A DNA stretch of 64,000 nt from BOKV01 sp041397525 (GTDB lineage Bacteria > Pseudomonadota > Alphaproteobacteria > Rhizobiales > Rhizobiaceae): positions 248,001 through 312,000 of the forward strand of contig JAWKWL010000006.1 of NCBI GenBank assembly GCA_041397525.1. The letters run 5' to 3'. A program made the position numbers and the translations under genes. A model generated the notes under the pieces. The model was not told the DNA's origin and ran no database searches. It worked only from the letters and a program-made list of their open reading frames with translations. Below, one piece after another: positions 35,942 through 44,758 of this stretch (its first letter is position 1; every line of letters begins with the position of its first letter).

Positions 35942-36499
35942 ATGAATAACTCCAATGAATTGACCATGCATGCGACCACCATTGTGACCGTCCGCAAGGA
36001 CGGGAAAGTGGTCATAGCCGGTGACGGCCAGGTAAGCCTCGGCCAGACGGTGATGAAGGGCAATGCCCGCAAGGTGCGGCGCCTGGGCAAGGGTGATGTA
36101 ATAGCAGGATTTGCAGGAGCTACTGCGGATGCGTTCACACTGCTTGAGCGGCTTGAAGCCAAGCTCGAGCAATATCCGGGACAATTGACCCGCGCCTGTG
36201 TTGAACTGGCAAAGGACTGGCGGACCGACCGCTATCTGCGCCGGCTTGAAGCGATGATGCTGGTCGCGGACAAGGATGTAAGCCTTGCGATTACCGGAAC
36301 CGGGGATGTGCTGGAGCCGGAACTTGGCGTGATGGCCATCGGTTCAGGTGGCAATTATGCGCTCGCCGCAGCACGCGCCCTGATCGACACAGACAAGAGT
36401 GCGGAGGAAATCGCCTTGAAGGCAATGCAGATTGCATCGGAAATATGCGTCTATACCAACAACAATTTCGTCATCGAAAGCCTTGATGCAAAATCATGA
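35942..36499 (+). CDS. hslV: ATP-dependent protease HslV, peptidase subunit
   Basis: A 185-residue proteasome-type peptidase. The N-terminal nucleophile is a threonine of ATTIVTVRKDG, exposed after removal of a short leader of about 10 residues, longer than in E. coli but normal for Rhizobiales. It forms hexamers capped by HslU. Start ATG 35942; ATG 35909 and 35966 are alternatives in frame. It starts 38 bases before hslU after its stop, with no acetyltransferase gene between them. Confidence 0.95.
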   Translation: MNNSNELTMHATTIVTVRKDGKVVIAGDGQVSLGQTVMKGNARKVRRLGKGDVIAGFAGATADAFTLLERLEAKLEQYPGQLTRACVELAKDWRTDRYLRRLEAMMLVADKDVSLAITGTGDVLEPELGVMAIGSGGNYALAAARALIDTDKSAEEIALKAMQIASEICVYTNNNFVIESLDAKS

Positions 36500-36536
36500 G
36501 TTTCGTGATGCTAGCAAAAGGCAGAGCAGCCGGCAA

Positions 36537-37844
36537 ATGACCAATTTTTCCCCACGTGAAATCGTATCCGAACTCGACCGTTTCATCATCGGACAGAATG
36601 ATGCAAAGCGCGCTGTGGCTATTGCCTTGCGCAACCGCTGGCGCAGGCTGCAGCTTGAAGGTTCGATGCGCGAGGAAGTGCTGCCGAAAAACATCCTGAT
36701 GATCGGGCCGACGGGCGTCGGCAAGACCGAGATTTCGCGCAGGCTGGCAAAGCTTGCCGGGGCACCTTTCATCAAGATCGAGGCGACCAAGTTCACCGAG
36801 GTCGGCTATGTCGGTCGCGATGTCGAGCAGATCATCCGCGATCTCGTGGAAATCGGGATCCAGCTCATCCGCGAGCAGAAACGCGAACAGGTGAAAGCAA
36901 AGGCACATCTGGCGGCCGAAGAACGGGTTCTCGACGCGCTGGTGGGATCGACCGCGAGCCCTGCTACGCGTGAATCCTTCCGCAAGAAATTGCGTGAAGG
37001 CGATCTCGACGACAGGGAGATCGAGATCGAGGTTGCCGACACCGGCAATCCGATGGGTGGATTCGAAGTGCCGGGAATGCCGGGCGCATCGGTCGGTGTT
37101 CTCAACATCAATGACATGCTCGGCAAGGCATTCGGTCAGCGTACAAAGAAGCGCAAGACCACGGTGCGTGAATCTCACGACCTGCTGATCGGAGACGAAT
37201 CCGACAAGCTGCTCGACATGGAACAGATTGTCAGCGAAGCAATTGCAGCCGTGGAAAACAACGGCATCGTGTTTCTTGACGAGATCGACAAGATCGCCGT
37301 GCGCGATGGTGCGGTTGGCGGTAGCGTGTCGCGCGAAGGAGTGCAGCGTGATCTGTTGCCGCTGGTCGAAGGCACGACCGTAGCCACCAAGCATGGAGCG
37401 GTGAAGACGGACCACATCCTTTTCATAGCGTCTGGCGCGTTTCATGTTTCCAAGCCATCTGACCTGTTGCCGGAATTACAAGGAAGATTGCCGATCCGGG
37501 TTGAGTTGCAGGCACTTACCCGCGATGATTTCCGCCGTATCCTGACAGAAACCGAAGCAAGCCTGATCAAGCAATATGTTGCGTTGATGGGGACAGAGGA
37601 TGTGAAGCTGGAATTCAGTGTGGATGCGATTGATGCGATTGCAGATGTTGCGGTCGATCTCAATTCCAGCATAGAAAACATTGGCGCCAGGCGGCTGCAA
37701 ACGGTAATGGAGCGCATTCTTGACGACATCTCCTTCACTGCGCCGGACAAATCCGGCGAAGAGGTCAGGATCGACGCAGCCTATGTCAATGCGCATATCA
37801 GCGAATTGGCGAAGAACACCGATCTGAGCCGCTTCATCCTTTGA
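36537..37844 (+). CDS. hslU: ATP-dependent protease HslU, ATPase subunit
   Basis: A 435-residue AAA+ unfoldase of the HslUV protease. It starts MTNFSPREIVSELDRFI; the Walker A GPTGVGKTE, pore motif GYVGRD, Walker B VFLDEIDKIA, the inserted I-domain (about residues 110-230), and the C-terminal LSRFIL that docks into HslV are all present. Its stop overlaps a longer in-frame start of the next gene, but the probable start lies ~110 bases further on. Confidence 0.97.
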   Translation: MTNFSPREIVSELDRFIIGQNDAKRAVAIALRNRWRRLQLEGSMREEVLPKNILMIGPTGVGKTEISRRLAKLAGAPFIKIEATKFTEVGYVGRDVEQIIRDLVEIGIQLIREQKREQVKAKAHLAAEERVLDALVGSTASPATRESFRKKLREGDLDDREIEIEVADTGNPMGGFEVPGMPGASVGVLNINDMLGKAFGQRTKKRKTTVRESHDLLIGDESDKLLDMEQIVSEAIAAVENNGIVFLDEIDKIAVRDGAVGGSVSREGVQRDLLPLVEGTTVATKHGAVKTDHILFIASGAFHVSKPSDLLPELQGRLPIRVELQALTRDDFRRILTETEASLIKQYVALMGTEDVKLEFSVDAIDAIADVAVDLNSSIENIGARRLQTVMERILDDISFTAPDKSGEEVRIDAAYVNAHISELAKNTDLSRFIL

Positions 37845-37954
37845 ACTGCGTCTCGACTCGCCACCGCGATTGCGGCATTGTGCAGCCGGGTTGCAATACA
37901 GTCTCGCACAAGGTCAGGACGCACAGATTTGGACGGTTATCCAGGATGAGGGAC

Positions 37955-38938
37955 ATGCGCGCGGCAGTTTCTGTAAACATTGCCTCACTGGCAGCCGCCA
38001 TTGCGGTTTGCGCGGCGTTGTTGCTTGGCACTGTGCACCCGGCCCATGCCGGCCTGATAGAGGTACCGGCTGGCAACCGCAACGCTTCGCAGCCGAAGAT
38101 TCCTGCAGGTTCGGTTTCAAGAACCAGGGCAACTGACGGATCGTTCCAGGCAAAGTACGAAAAAATCCGGGACATGATTGCGCGTGACCGGCAGTTGCAA
38201 GCCAAAATCAAGTCAGCGGCTGCGCGCTACAGGATTGACCCCGTGCACATCGTCGGCGCGCTGGTTGGCGAGCATACCTACAATGTTGATGCGCTTGATC
38301 GTTTGCAGACCTATCTGGTCAAGGCTGCTGCCTATCTGGGATCCGATCTCGCTTTCGAACATGACGGCGAAAAAGTTTCACAATTTGTCCAGCGGCCGGA
38401 ATTTGCAGCCTGTGCCACACTTGCCGACAGCTATGACCTGTGGTCATGCCGGGAGGATGTGTGGGACAAGACGTTTCGCGGCAAGAATGCGGGGGGTAAA
38501 TCATGGCCCAATGACCGGTTCGGCAGGGTGTTTTTTCAACCGCTCTATGCGGGACAGACTTTTGGTCTGGGACAGTTGAATCCGTTGACTGCCTTGCAGG
38601 TCACTGATCTTGTTTCGCGAACAAGCGGTTACAGGAAGCTCAATGTGGACCGGGCACCGGAAGTGTACAAGGCGATCATGGACCCCGACAGCACGCTGCA
38701 ATACATGGCGGCTGTGATTCGAACATCCATTGATGCCTATGCCGGCATTGCCGGGCTCGATATCTCGAACAATCCCGGCATCACGGCGACGCTGTACAAT
38801 CTTGGCGATGTGAGGCAAAGGGCACAGGCGCTGGCACGGAAAAATGCAGGTCGCGCCTCGCCGACAATGCCGGAAGAAAATTATTATGGCTGGCTGGTGA
38901 ACAGCAAGCTTTCGGAGCTCGCGCCACTCGTCCACTGA
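37955..38938 (+). CDS. DUF1402 family exported protein, lytic-transglycosylase-like
   Basis: A 327-residue secreted protein. It begins with a signal peptide (about residues 1-31, hydrophobic LAAAIAVCAALLLG, cleavage after AHA). ATG 37955 has GGATGAGG in front; 37946 is an alternative. DUF1402 has no agreed function, but three motifs occur in the order found in lysozyme-fold transglycosylases: GEHTYN (Glu106), FGLGQLNPLTA (203-213, compare GLMQ-x2-P-x-TA), and ATLYNLG (Tyr281, compare AYNAG). Glu106 would be the acid. An insert with Cys residues separates the first two. It follows hslU, as in other Rhizobiales, and converges with the XRE gene. Enzyme activity is my inference. Confidence 0.8.
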   Translation: MRAAVSVNIASLAAAIAVCAALLLGTVHPAHAGLIEVPAGNRNASQPKIPAGSVSRTRATDGSFQAKYEKIRDMIARDRQLQAKIKSAAARYRIDPVHIVGALVGEHTYNVDALDRLQTYLVKAAAYLGSDLAFEHDGEKVSQFVQRPEFAACATLADSYDLWSCREDVWDKTFRGKNAGGKSWPNDRFGRVFFQPLYAGQTFGLGQLNPLTALQVTDLVSRTSGYRKLNVDRAPEVYKAIMDPDSTLQYMAAVIRTSIDAYAGIAGLDISNNPGITATLYNLGDVRQRAQALARKNAGRASPTMPEENYYGWLVNSKLSELAPLVH

Positions 38939-38953
38939 ATACCGGCAGGCCTA

Positions 38954-39343
38954 TCAGTCGGTGTTGCCCGATTTGCGTGTGTTGCGTGACGACCTTAACC
39001 TGACCTGATGGATGAGCTCGGAAAGATCGTCACGGCTTAGACGGGTGATGTGTTCTGCCACCAGATTGGCAAATTCCGTCGCCTCGGGAACCAGCCTCGC
39101 GGTGTCAACCACGATGCGCGGATGGGAAATGCGTGCCAATTCCTGCAATTCATCAGCGTCGTCCCAAATGACGTTGAAATAGCCGATGACCCGCTGGACA
39201 AAATCCCAGGATGGACGGCCGCGATTGCCCTTTTCGAGTGCTGACAACCAGGCTGCCGAGACACCAAGTGCAACCGCCATGTCCTTTTGCGTCACGCCTT
39301 TTTGCGAGCGCAATTCCCTTACCCGCATGCCGAACGGGGTCAC
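38954..39343 (-). CDS. XRE-family helix-turn-helix regulator
   Basis: A 129-residue DNA-binding protein. The HTH fills residues 5-65: RVRELRSQKGVTQKDMAVAL, then GVSAAWLSALEKGNRGRP as the recognition helix, followed by a C-terminal helical region that may dimerise. The start is GTG and overlaps the smr stop by 4 bases. No adjacent toxin or phage gene. The targets are unknown; autoregulation of the mltA-smr-xre run is a fair guess. Confidence 0.9.
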   Translation of the reverse strand: MTPFGMRVRELRSQKGVTQKDMAVALGVSAAWLSALEKGNRGRPSWDFVQRVIGYFNVIWDDADELQELARISHPRIVVDTARLVPEATEFANLVAEHITRLSRDDLSELIHQVRLRSSRNTRKSGNTD

Positions 39344-39948
39344 TGCAGGCCTCCCGGTTTCGGGCGGCGCAGCCTGACATAGAGTGCACCTTCCCCGCCA
39401 TGGGCAAGATGCGCCTGACGGCAGCCACCGACGAGTGAACGAAAGGCCTGCTCGCCCAGCCAGCGCGGAACTGCATTTCGCAATATTCCACCCGAGCGGG
39501 CTCCCTTGCCGGTGATGACCAGTACCAGCCTGGAATTGCTCATGCTTTCCTGCAACAGGAAACGGTAGAGCCGCTCATGCGCCTCGAACTCGCTCATGCC
39601 ATGCAGATCAATGCGGGCATCAATTTCCATCCGGCCCTTGCGCAGTTTGCGGGCGGTGGTGTCGTCGATCCTTGAAACCGGATGGGAAGGTGCTGGTTGT
39701 GGCTGCGCCTGGTATGGTGGCAGGAATGGTTTTACCGGGACTTGTATGGGCGCAACCCGGCCTGGGGAGTGAGTTTGTGGTGTGGCAGGAGCATTTGCGA
39801 TCGCCTTTTCCAGTGCTTGCCCGATCCCAGCTGTTTCGCGGCTCAAGGATACAGAGGAATTTCGCAACGGAATGACCGTCCTGCGGACCGATTCCCACAG
39901 TGCTTGTTCCTCAGTGGAAAGGGAGCGTTTCTTTCGTGTGGACGCCAT
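39340..39948 (-). CDS. Smr domain protein
   Basis: A 202-residue protein with a disordered, basic N-terminal half and a C-terminal Smr (MutS2-related) domain from about residue 105: the DLHGMSEFEAH motif, then VITGKGARSGGILRN and HGGEGALYVRLRR. Smr domains nick or cut nucleic acid; stand-alone ones act on RNA or DNA structures. It starts at 39948, one base after the mltA stop, and is coupled to the XRE regulator. Whether it cuts DNA or RNA here cannot be told from sequence. Confidence 0.9.
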   Translation of the reverse strand: MASTRKKRSLSTEEQALWESVRRTVIPLRNSSVSLSRETAGIGQALEKAIANAPATPQTHSPGRVAPIQVPVKPFLPPYQAQPQPAPSHPVSRIDDTTARKLRKGRMEIDARIDLHGMSEFEAHERLYRFLLQESMSNSRLVLVITGKGARSGGILRNAVPRWLGEQAFRSLVGGCRQAHLAHGGEGALYVRLRRPKPGGLQ

Positions 39949-41076
39949 TCAGCGCTCCAGCCCGTTTGTGCGCGGAACCAGATAGATGAAATCCGTGCGG
40001 TGACGAATGACGCCGGCCAGTTCTCCGGCGGCATAGCCTGACCCGGTGAAAATGTCGCCGCGCGCCGGGCCGACAATCGCTGAACCTGTGTCCTGCGCAA
40101 TCATCAGCCGACTGAAATCGTGATCCTGACCGGGAAGCCTTTCTTGCAGGGAAAGCCAGACCGGCGTGGAAAATGTGTGCAGGCGGTGGTCAACCGCCAG
40201 ACTGCGGCCAGGAGTCAGCGGAACCCCGGCAGCGGCTACCGGCCCGCTTGCATTGCCGTCGGCCATCTTGTCAGCTGAGGTTTCAGCGAAGAAAATATAG
40301 GAGCGGTTGCGCTGCATCAGCTCGCGTCCTTCGCTTCGATTGTCGATCAGCCATTGGCGCAGCACCTGCATGGTGATCGTCTCGCGCGGCAGGATGCCCT
40401 CATCAGCCAGCAATTTGCCGACGGAAGTGTAAGGATGGCCGGATTTTCCGGCATAGGAAATGCGCCGCGAGCTGCCATCACGCATTTTCAGGCAGGCTGA
40501 GCCTTGAATGTGAATGAAAAAGGCATCGACCGGGTCTTCAAGCCAGGCCAGTTCCAGTTCGCGATCTGCCAATGCGCCATTCTCGATTTCCTTTCTGTCC
40601 CAATATTCAACGAGACCAGCGCCCGTATCGCGGGCAAAGCGAAATCCTTCCGGCAGATTTCGGGCCGATACCGGGTCATGCGGGTCGCGATCGAGATCAA
40701 CGAGATCCGGCGGTCGCCGCAACAGGGGCCAGGAAAACCGGTCGGTCCGATGCCCCGATGCCTCAACCACGGGCTCGAAATAGCCTGTGACGAAGCCCTG
40801 TGTGTCTGGCCCTGCCGCCCGCACTGGCACAAATCCGGTTTCGAAGAACCGGCGTGCTGCATTGCGGTCGGGTTCTGCGTCGGCAAGCAGGCGCAAGGCG
40901 GCGAGGCCGGCTGTCCGAAGGGATTCGGCATTCGTCCCCAGTTGCTTGGTTGAGTGCGGACGGGTTTCCATGCGTCGCGCTGAAACTGCGAAACATCTTA
41001 GCGCAGCAACATGATCATCCCTTGCCCAGCCTGGAATCTCTGCAAAGGAAAGCTGTGTTGGTGGCAGAGGTTCCAT
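39949..41076 (-). CDS. mltA: Membrane-bound lytic murein transglycosylase A
   Basis: A 375-residue MltA-family enzyme, which cleaves peptidoglycan with 1,6-anhydroMurNAc formation. Clear family blocks are FVTGYFEPVVEAS, FFIHIQGSACLKM, YAGKSGHPYTSVGKLL and the C-terminal 3D-like region AQDTGSAIVGPARGDIFTGSG with the catalytic Asp. No signal peptide or lipobox is visible at the N-terminus (MEPLPPTQLSFAEIPGW), and extending upstream adds none. The start may be wrong or export may differ. Its product, anhydro-sugar, would feed the AmgK-MurU pathway encoded at 6.5-8.9 kb. Confidence 0.92.
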   Translation of the reverse strand: MEPLPPTQLSFAEIPGWARDDHVAALRCFAVSARRMETRPHSTKQLGTNAESLRTAGLAALRLLADAEPDRNAARRFFETGFVPVRAAGPDTQGFVTGYFEPVVEASGHRTDRFSWPLLRRPPDLVDLDRDPHDPVSARNLPEGFRFARDTGAGLVEYWDRKEIENGALADRELELAWLEDPVDAFFIHIQGSACLKMRDGSSRRISYAGKSGHPYTSVGKLLADEGILPRETITMQVLRQWLIDNRSEGRELMQRNRSYIFFAETSADKMADGNASGPVAAAGVPLTPGRSLAVDHRLHTFSTPVWLSLQERLPGQDHDFSRLMIAQDTGSAIVGPARGDIFTGSGYAAGELAGVIRHRTDFIYLVPRTNGLER

Positions 41077-41126
41077 AGTCAGATTTCCATGGCAATTCGA
41101 ACGGACGTGCGACAGCCCACCCCGCC

Positions 41127-41870
41127 TCAGCTTTCAGATTCGGTTGCCACCAGTTTCCAGTTGGGATCGCGTGAGCGCGAATCACGCGAGAAGGTCCAGA
41201 TGTCGGTTACTTCCGCAACCTGTTCGGGATCACCTTCAATGAGCTTGTTCTCGGCGTCATATGTTGCCGAAATGATTTGGCTGACAAAGCGGGTTGTCAC
41301 ATGAATGTCGGTCTTCACCATTTCGGCAGAGGTGATGGCGGCCGAATCAATACCGACGAAGCTTGCCCTGACGTTGTGTCCGCTCGACTCGCGTTCGGAG
41401 ATCGCGTTGGAAAAACCTTCATAGACTTCACGTGAAAGCAGGTTTTTCAGCGTCTTGCGATCACCATCTGCAAATGCGGTGACGATCATTTCATATGCCA
41501 TCTTCGCTCCGTCGAGGAAGCTGTCAGGCGCAAAACCAGGGTCCGCGGTTGTGATTTCCTGCAATGCGATATTCAGCCGGGTGCCAGGCTTGGCCACAGC
41601 GTCAATGGCTGCAGTGGAGCCAGACGGGGTTTCGGCCTTGCCAGGCGCAGTCGAACCGCGACGGTTGATAGTCACGACATTTCCGCCCCTGGGATCCTGA
41701 ATGGGCGAGGCGTCATCATTTTCAACTCCCTCTCGACGCGAGCCCCTCGACGGATCAAAAGGCGGGCGTTCGTTGCCGGTACGTTTGCCCAGCACCGATC
41801 GCAGCTTCACGAAGATGAAGACTGCGATTACCAGCATTACAATTGTAGTCGGGTCGTTGAAAATGTTCAT
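41127..41870 (-). CDS. Tim44/TimA family protein
   Basis: A 247-residue protein with one N-terminal membrane helix (TIVMLVIAVFIFVKL), a disordered middle, and a C-terminal Tim44-like domain from about residue 110 (FLDGAKMAYEMIVTAFADGD). The fold is shared with mitochondrial Tim44; bacterial members (TimA) are thought to act in membrane protein assembly. It heads the tim44-mltA-smr-xre run and is divergent from fxsA; secB is nearby, consistent with an envelope and export neighbourhood. Confidence 0.92.
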   Translation of the reverse strand: MNIFNDPTTIVMLVIAVFIFVKLRSVLGKRTGNERPPFDPSRGSRREGVENDDASPIQDPRGGNVVTINRRGSTAPGKAETPSGSTAAIDAVAKPGTRLNIALQEITTADPGFAPDSFLDGAKMAYEMIVTAFADGDRKTLKNLLSREVYEGFSNAISERESSGHNVRASFVGIDSAAITSAEMVKTDIHVTTRFVSQIISATYDAENKLIEGDPEQVAEVTDIWTFSRDSRSRDPNWKLVATESES

Positions 41871-42061
41871 TGGATAAGCCGGGAAAAATTCCTACATTCG
41901 GTTCCGATATAGTCTTTCTTTGACAAGTTTCAAAGGAAGCATTTGGGAGGACCGCTGGCAAGCGGTCTGTTGATGGCCTGCTCCCGCGCCGGGTGCATGG
42001 GTGAGGTACCGACAGCATCCTGCACACAGCTCGCTATCGTGAAAGATCCCGAAGGGAAGAC

Positions 42062-42580
42062 ATGCCTTTTGCATTGATACCATTTTTTCTGCTGGTTGTG
42101 CCGATCATTGAAATCTCGCTGTTTGTCGTGGTTGGCAATGCCATCGGTCTGTTCCCAACCTTGTCAATCGTGCTGGTAACCGCGGTTATCGGCAGTATCC
42201 TGCTGCGATATCAGGGCATCTCAACCCTGATGGCAATCCGGAGGGATATGAACGATGGCGGGTTACCGGGAAGGGAGCTTGCCAATGGCGCGATGATTGT
42301 TATTGCCGGGATCTTGCTACTGACGCCGGGTTTCTTTACCGACTCAATCGGCTTTTTGCTGTTCTTACCGCCAGTTCGTGCCGCGATACGCCAATTTGTC
42401 GGATCACGCATTGCCATCAATGTAACCGGAGTTTCCGGGCAGGGTGGCGGTTTTGCATCGCGCGGAACAGGGACAAGGTCAGGCAGTCGCAGTTATCAGC
42501 AGCACGACCCGGGAATTCTGGATCTTGACCGGGACGAATATCACGAGGAACCCGGCACAAATACGGGGACCCGTTCCTGA
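42062..42580 (+). CDS. fxsA: FxsA family membrane protein
   Basis: A 172-residue inner-membrane protein with three to four hydrophobic helices (PFFLLVVPIIEISLFVVVG, LFPTLSIVLVTAVIGSIL, MIVIAGILLLTPGFFTDSIG) and a Gly/Ser-rich cytoplasmic tail. FxsA in E. coli lessens exclusion of phage T7 by the F plasmid; its normal role is unknown. ATG 42062 has GAAGGGAAG 3-11 bases upstream. Gap to secB: 267 bases. Confidence 0.92.
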   Translation: MPFALIPFFLLVVPIIEISLFVVVGNAIGLFPTLSIVLVTAVIGSILLRYQGISTLMAIRRDMNDGGLPGRELANGAMIVIAGILLLTPGFFTDSIGFLLFLPPVRAAIRQFVGSRIAINVTGVSGQGGGFASRGTGTRSGSRSYQQHDPGILDLDRDEYHEEPGTNTGTRS

Positions 42581-42847
42581 CCCCTGCCGGCTGCTGCCGG
42601 TTGCAAGCTTGTGATCGGGCTTTTCACATGCTAGAGCGTGTCGCGTTTCCAGGGATACAAGACAATCCGGGAATTGGCCGTGTATCGGGGTGGGTGTTTA
42701 CCCATTGATTGTATATGTGCGTTCAGGCTTTGCCGATTCCGTCAAATCCAGAATTGCTCCAGCCCCGCATGACCTTTCATCAACTTTCCGGCATGCGTCA
42801 TTCGCAGGAATGGCCTGCCCAACAGATTTGCAGACGGGATCGAGAAA
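42581..42847. other. fxsA-secB intergenic region
   Basis: A 267-base gap. CTGCCGG is repeated twice just after fxsA (around 42585-42601), but there is no terminator with a T-tract, no tRNA fold and no convincing promoter pair. Confidence 0.4.
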
Positions 42848-43348
42848 ATGACCAAAGCTCCCAAGGAAGCCACGAAGGGCTCAACCGGCCAGGAAGAAAA
42901 CGGTGCCGGCCCGATGCTGAGCGTGATGGCCCAGTACATCAAGGATTTCTCCTTCGAGAATCCGGGTTCGCCCAATTCGCTGCGCCCGCGCCAGTCATCG
43001 CCGGAAATCAGCATCAACATCAATGTTGGCGCCAATGGTTTGTCGCAGACCGATTTCGAAGTCATTCTCAAACTCGATGCCAAGGCTACCGACGGTGCGG
43101 AAGTGCTGTTCAATGTCGAACTGACCTATGGTGGCATCTTCCGTCTGCAAGGTCTTCCCCAGGAAGCCATGCAGCCTGCCCTGCTGATCGAATGCCCGCG
43201 GCTGCTGTTCCCGTTTGCGCGCCAGATCGTTTCAGACGCCACGCGCAATGGCGGGTTCCCGCCTCTGATGATTGATCCGGTTGATTTTGCCCGGCTTTAC
43301 CAGTCAAAGCTGGCGGAAAACCAGCAGGCAGGCCGCAAGACCAACTGA
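42848..43348 (+). CDS. secB: Protein-export chaperone SecB
   Basis: A 166-residue SecB, the tetrameric chaperone that holds preproteins unfolded and passes them to SecA. Family motifs: YIKDFSFENPGSP, INVGANGLS and the conserved LLFPFARQIVSDATRNGGFPPLMIDPVDF. ATG 42848 is preceded by a weak site (GGGATCGAG). It converges with dnaQ across 83 bases holding a small CCAGTC/GACTGG hairpin without a T-tract. The 267-base gap upstream shows no RNA gene that I can recognise. Confidence 0.97.
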   Translation: MTKAPKEATKGSTGQEENGAGPMLSVMAQYIKDFSFENPGSPNSLRPRQSSPEISININVGANGLSQTDFEVILKLDAKATDGAEVLFNVELTYGGIFRLQGLPQEAMQPALLIECPRLLFPFARQIVSDATRNGGFPPLMIDPVDFARLYQSKLAENQQAGRKTN

Positions 43349-43431
43349 TTGGCGAGTGAATGCGCAGGTGACTTAGCCCAGTCTTGAACGGACTGGAGTG
43401 ACTGGTTGTCGTCGTCAAGGGCTGCGGGATG

Positions 43432-44139
43432 TCATTCCGGCAGCCATTCTTTCCAGATTGCCTTGTCGCCAAGGCTGGCGATAAAACTTCGGTGCAGGCT
43501 GATGTCGGCCTCACCCAGCCTGGAAGGCAGGGCTTTTTCGCGGTTTTGACGTTCGAAATTCATGGTTGTTTCCGTGCTTCGCTCGCCGGCCTGCCTTTGT
43601 TCGGCATCCAGCAGCAGGGTAGCCTGCCTTCCGCCATTCATCTCGATATAGACTTCCGCCAGCAATTCGCTGTCAAGAAGTGCGCCATGCCTGGTTCGGT
43701 GGGCGTTGTCGACATTGTAACGCGAACATAATGCATCCAGTGAATTGGGCCCCATGGGATGCTTGCGACGAGCCAGAACCAGAGTGTCGATGACACGCTC
43801 GGCAGGGAAGGCTGAAAGTCCGATACGGGCAAATTCCGAATTGATGAAATTCATGTCGAAAGAAGCGTTATGGGCAACCAGGGCGCCATCGCCTATAAAT
43901 TGCAGAAAATCCTCGACGATTTCGGGGAAAGTCGGCTTGTCATCGAGAAACTGGTTGGTGATACCGTGTACGCGGAGCGCCTCGGGGTGAACTTCCCGGC
44001 CTTGCGGGTTGATATAGACATGAAAGCTCCTGCCGGTCGGAAACCGGTTTTCAAGTTCGACAGCGCCGATCTCTATTACCCGCTCACCATCCTCAGGTTT
44101 CAGGCCGGTCGTTTCGGTGTCAAACACGATTTCTCGCAT
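43432..44139 (-). CDS. dnaQ: DNA polymerase III epsilon subunit
   Basis: A 235-residue DEDDh 3'-5' exonuclease, the proofreader of the replicative polymerase. The Exo I motif is DTETTGL (Asp7, Glu9), Exo II lies around VAHNASFDMNF, and Exo III is HRTRHGALLDSELLAEVY. The C-terminal tail binds the alpha subunit. ATG 44139 is the conserved start; the in-frame extension upstream overlaps coaE. Third gene of aroE-coaE-dnaQ, close to the replication origin as is common here. Confidence 0.96.
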   Translation of the reverse strand: MREIVFDTETTGLKPEDGERVIEIGAVELENRFPTGRSFHVYINPQGREVHPEALRVHGITNQFLDDKPTFPEIVEDFLQFIGDGALVAHNASFDMNFINSEFARIGLSAFPAERVIDTLVLARRKHPMGPNSLDALCSRYNVDNAHRTRHGALLDSELLAEVYIEMNGGRQATLLLDAEQRQAGERSTETTMNFERQNREKALPSRLGEADISLHRSFIASLGDKAIWKEWLPE

Positions 44140-44164
44140 GGCATTTCCTGTCGGGTTTCTGGTG

Positions 44165-44758
44165 TCAGTTCGCCTGGTGCTTGCCGATTTCCTCGATGAT
44201 TGCGGCAACCTGTTGCCGAGCGTTTTCAAGTCCGTGACCGGTATCAATGATGAAGTCGGCGCGTTTGCGTTTCTCCACGTCAGGCATCTGGCGCGAAAGC
44301 AGGTTGCGGAACTTTTCCTCGCTCATTCCGGGTCGGGCCATTACCCGGCGTTTCTGCTCCCCAGCGCTGGCTGTCACCACAACAACAAGATCAGCCCGGT
44401 CCGCGCCACCCGTCTCGAACAGTAGCGGATTGTCGAGAACCACGATCGTTGTTCCGGCGTTCCGGTTGGTTTCCAGGAATGCCAATTCAGCCTCCCGGAC
44501 CAATGGATGGACTATGCCTTCCATATCCTTCATCGCCTGCGGATCTCCAAGCACCTGGCGGCCAAGTTCGACGCGGTCGACGGAACCATTGATCACGGTT
44601 CCTGGAAAACGAGCTCCGATCAATGGCGCGGCCTTGCCTGAATAAAGCGCATGGACTGTAGCGTCGGCATCGTGAACGGGGATACCTTCGTCGCGAAACA
44701 TTTGCGCCGTGGTCGACTTTCCCATTCCGATCGATCCCGTAAGGCCAAGAATGATCAT
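44165..44758 (-). CDS. coaE: Dephospho-CoA kinase
   Basis: A 197-residue P-loop kinase that phosphorylates dephospho-CoA to CoA, the last step of the pathway whose first enzyme is CoaA at 31 kb. Walker A GLTGSIGMGKST is at residues 5-16, followed by HDADATVHALY and the VVLDNPLLFETG segment. The ATG overlaps the aroE stop by 4 bases. Confidence 0.97.
   Translation of the reverse strand: MIILGLTGSIGMGKSTTAQMFRDEGIPVHDADATVHALYSGKAAPLIGARFPGTVINGSVDRVELGRQVLGDPQAMKDMEGIVHPLVREAELAFLETNRNAGTTIVVLDNPLLFETGGADRADLVVVVTASAGEQKRRVMARPGMSEEKFRNLLSRQMPDVEKRKRADFIIDTGHGLENARQQVAAIIEEIGKHQAN

Noticed and set aside
41422..41437. parS-like sequence in the tim44-like gene
   Set aside because: GACTTCACGTGAAAGC matches only 11 of 16 positions and lies far from the cluster.
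43378..43396. Terminator between secB and dnaQ
   Set aside because: CCAGTC/GACTGG is a 6-bp stem with no T-tract on either strand.
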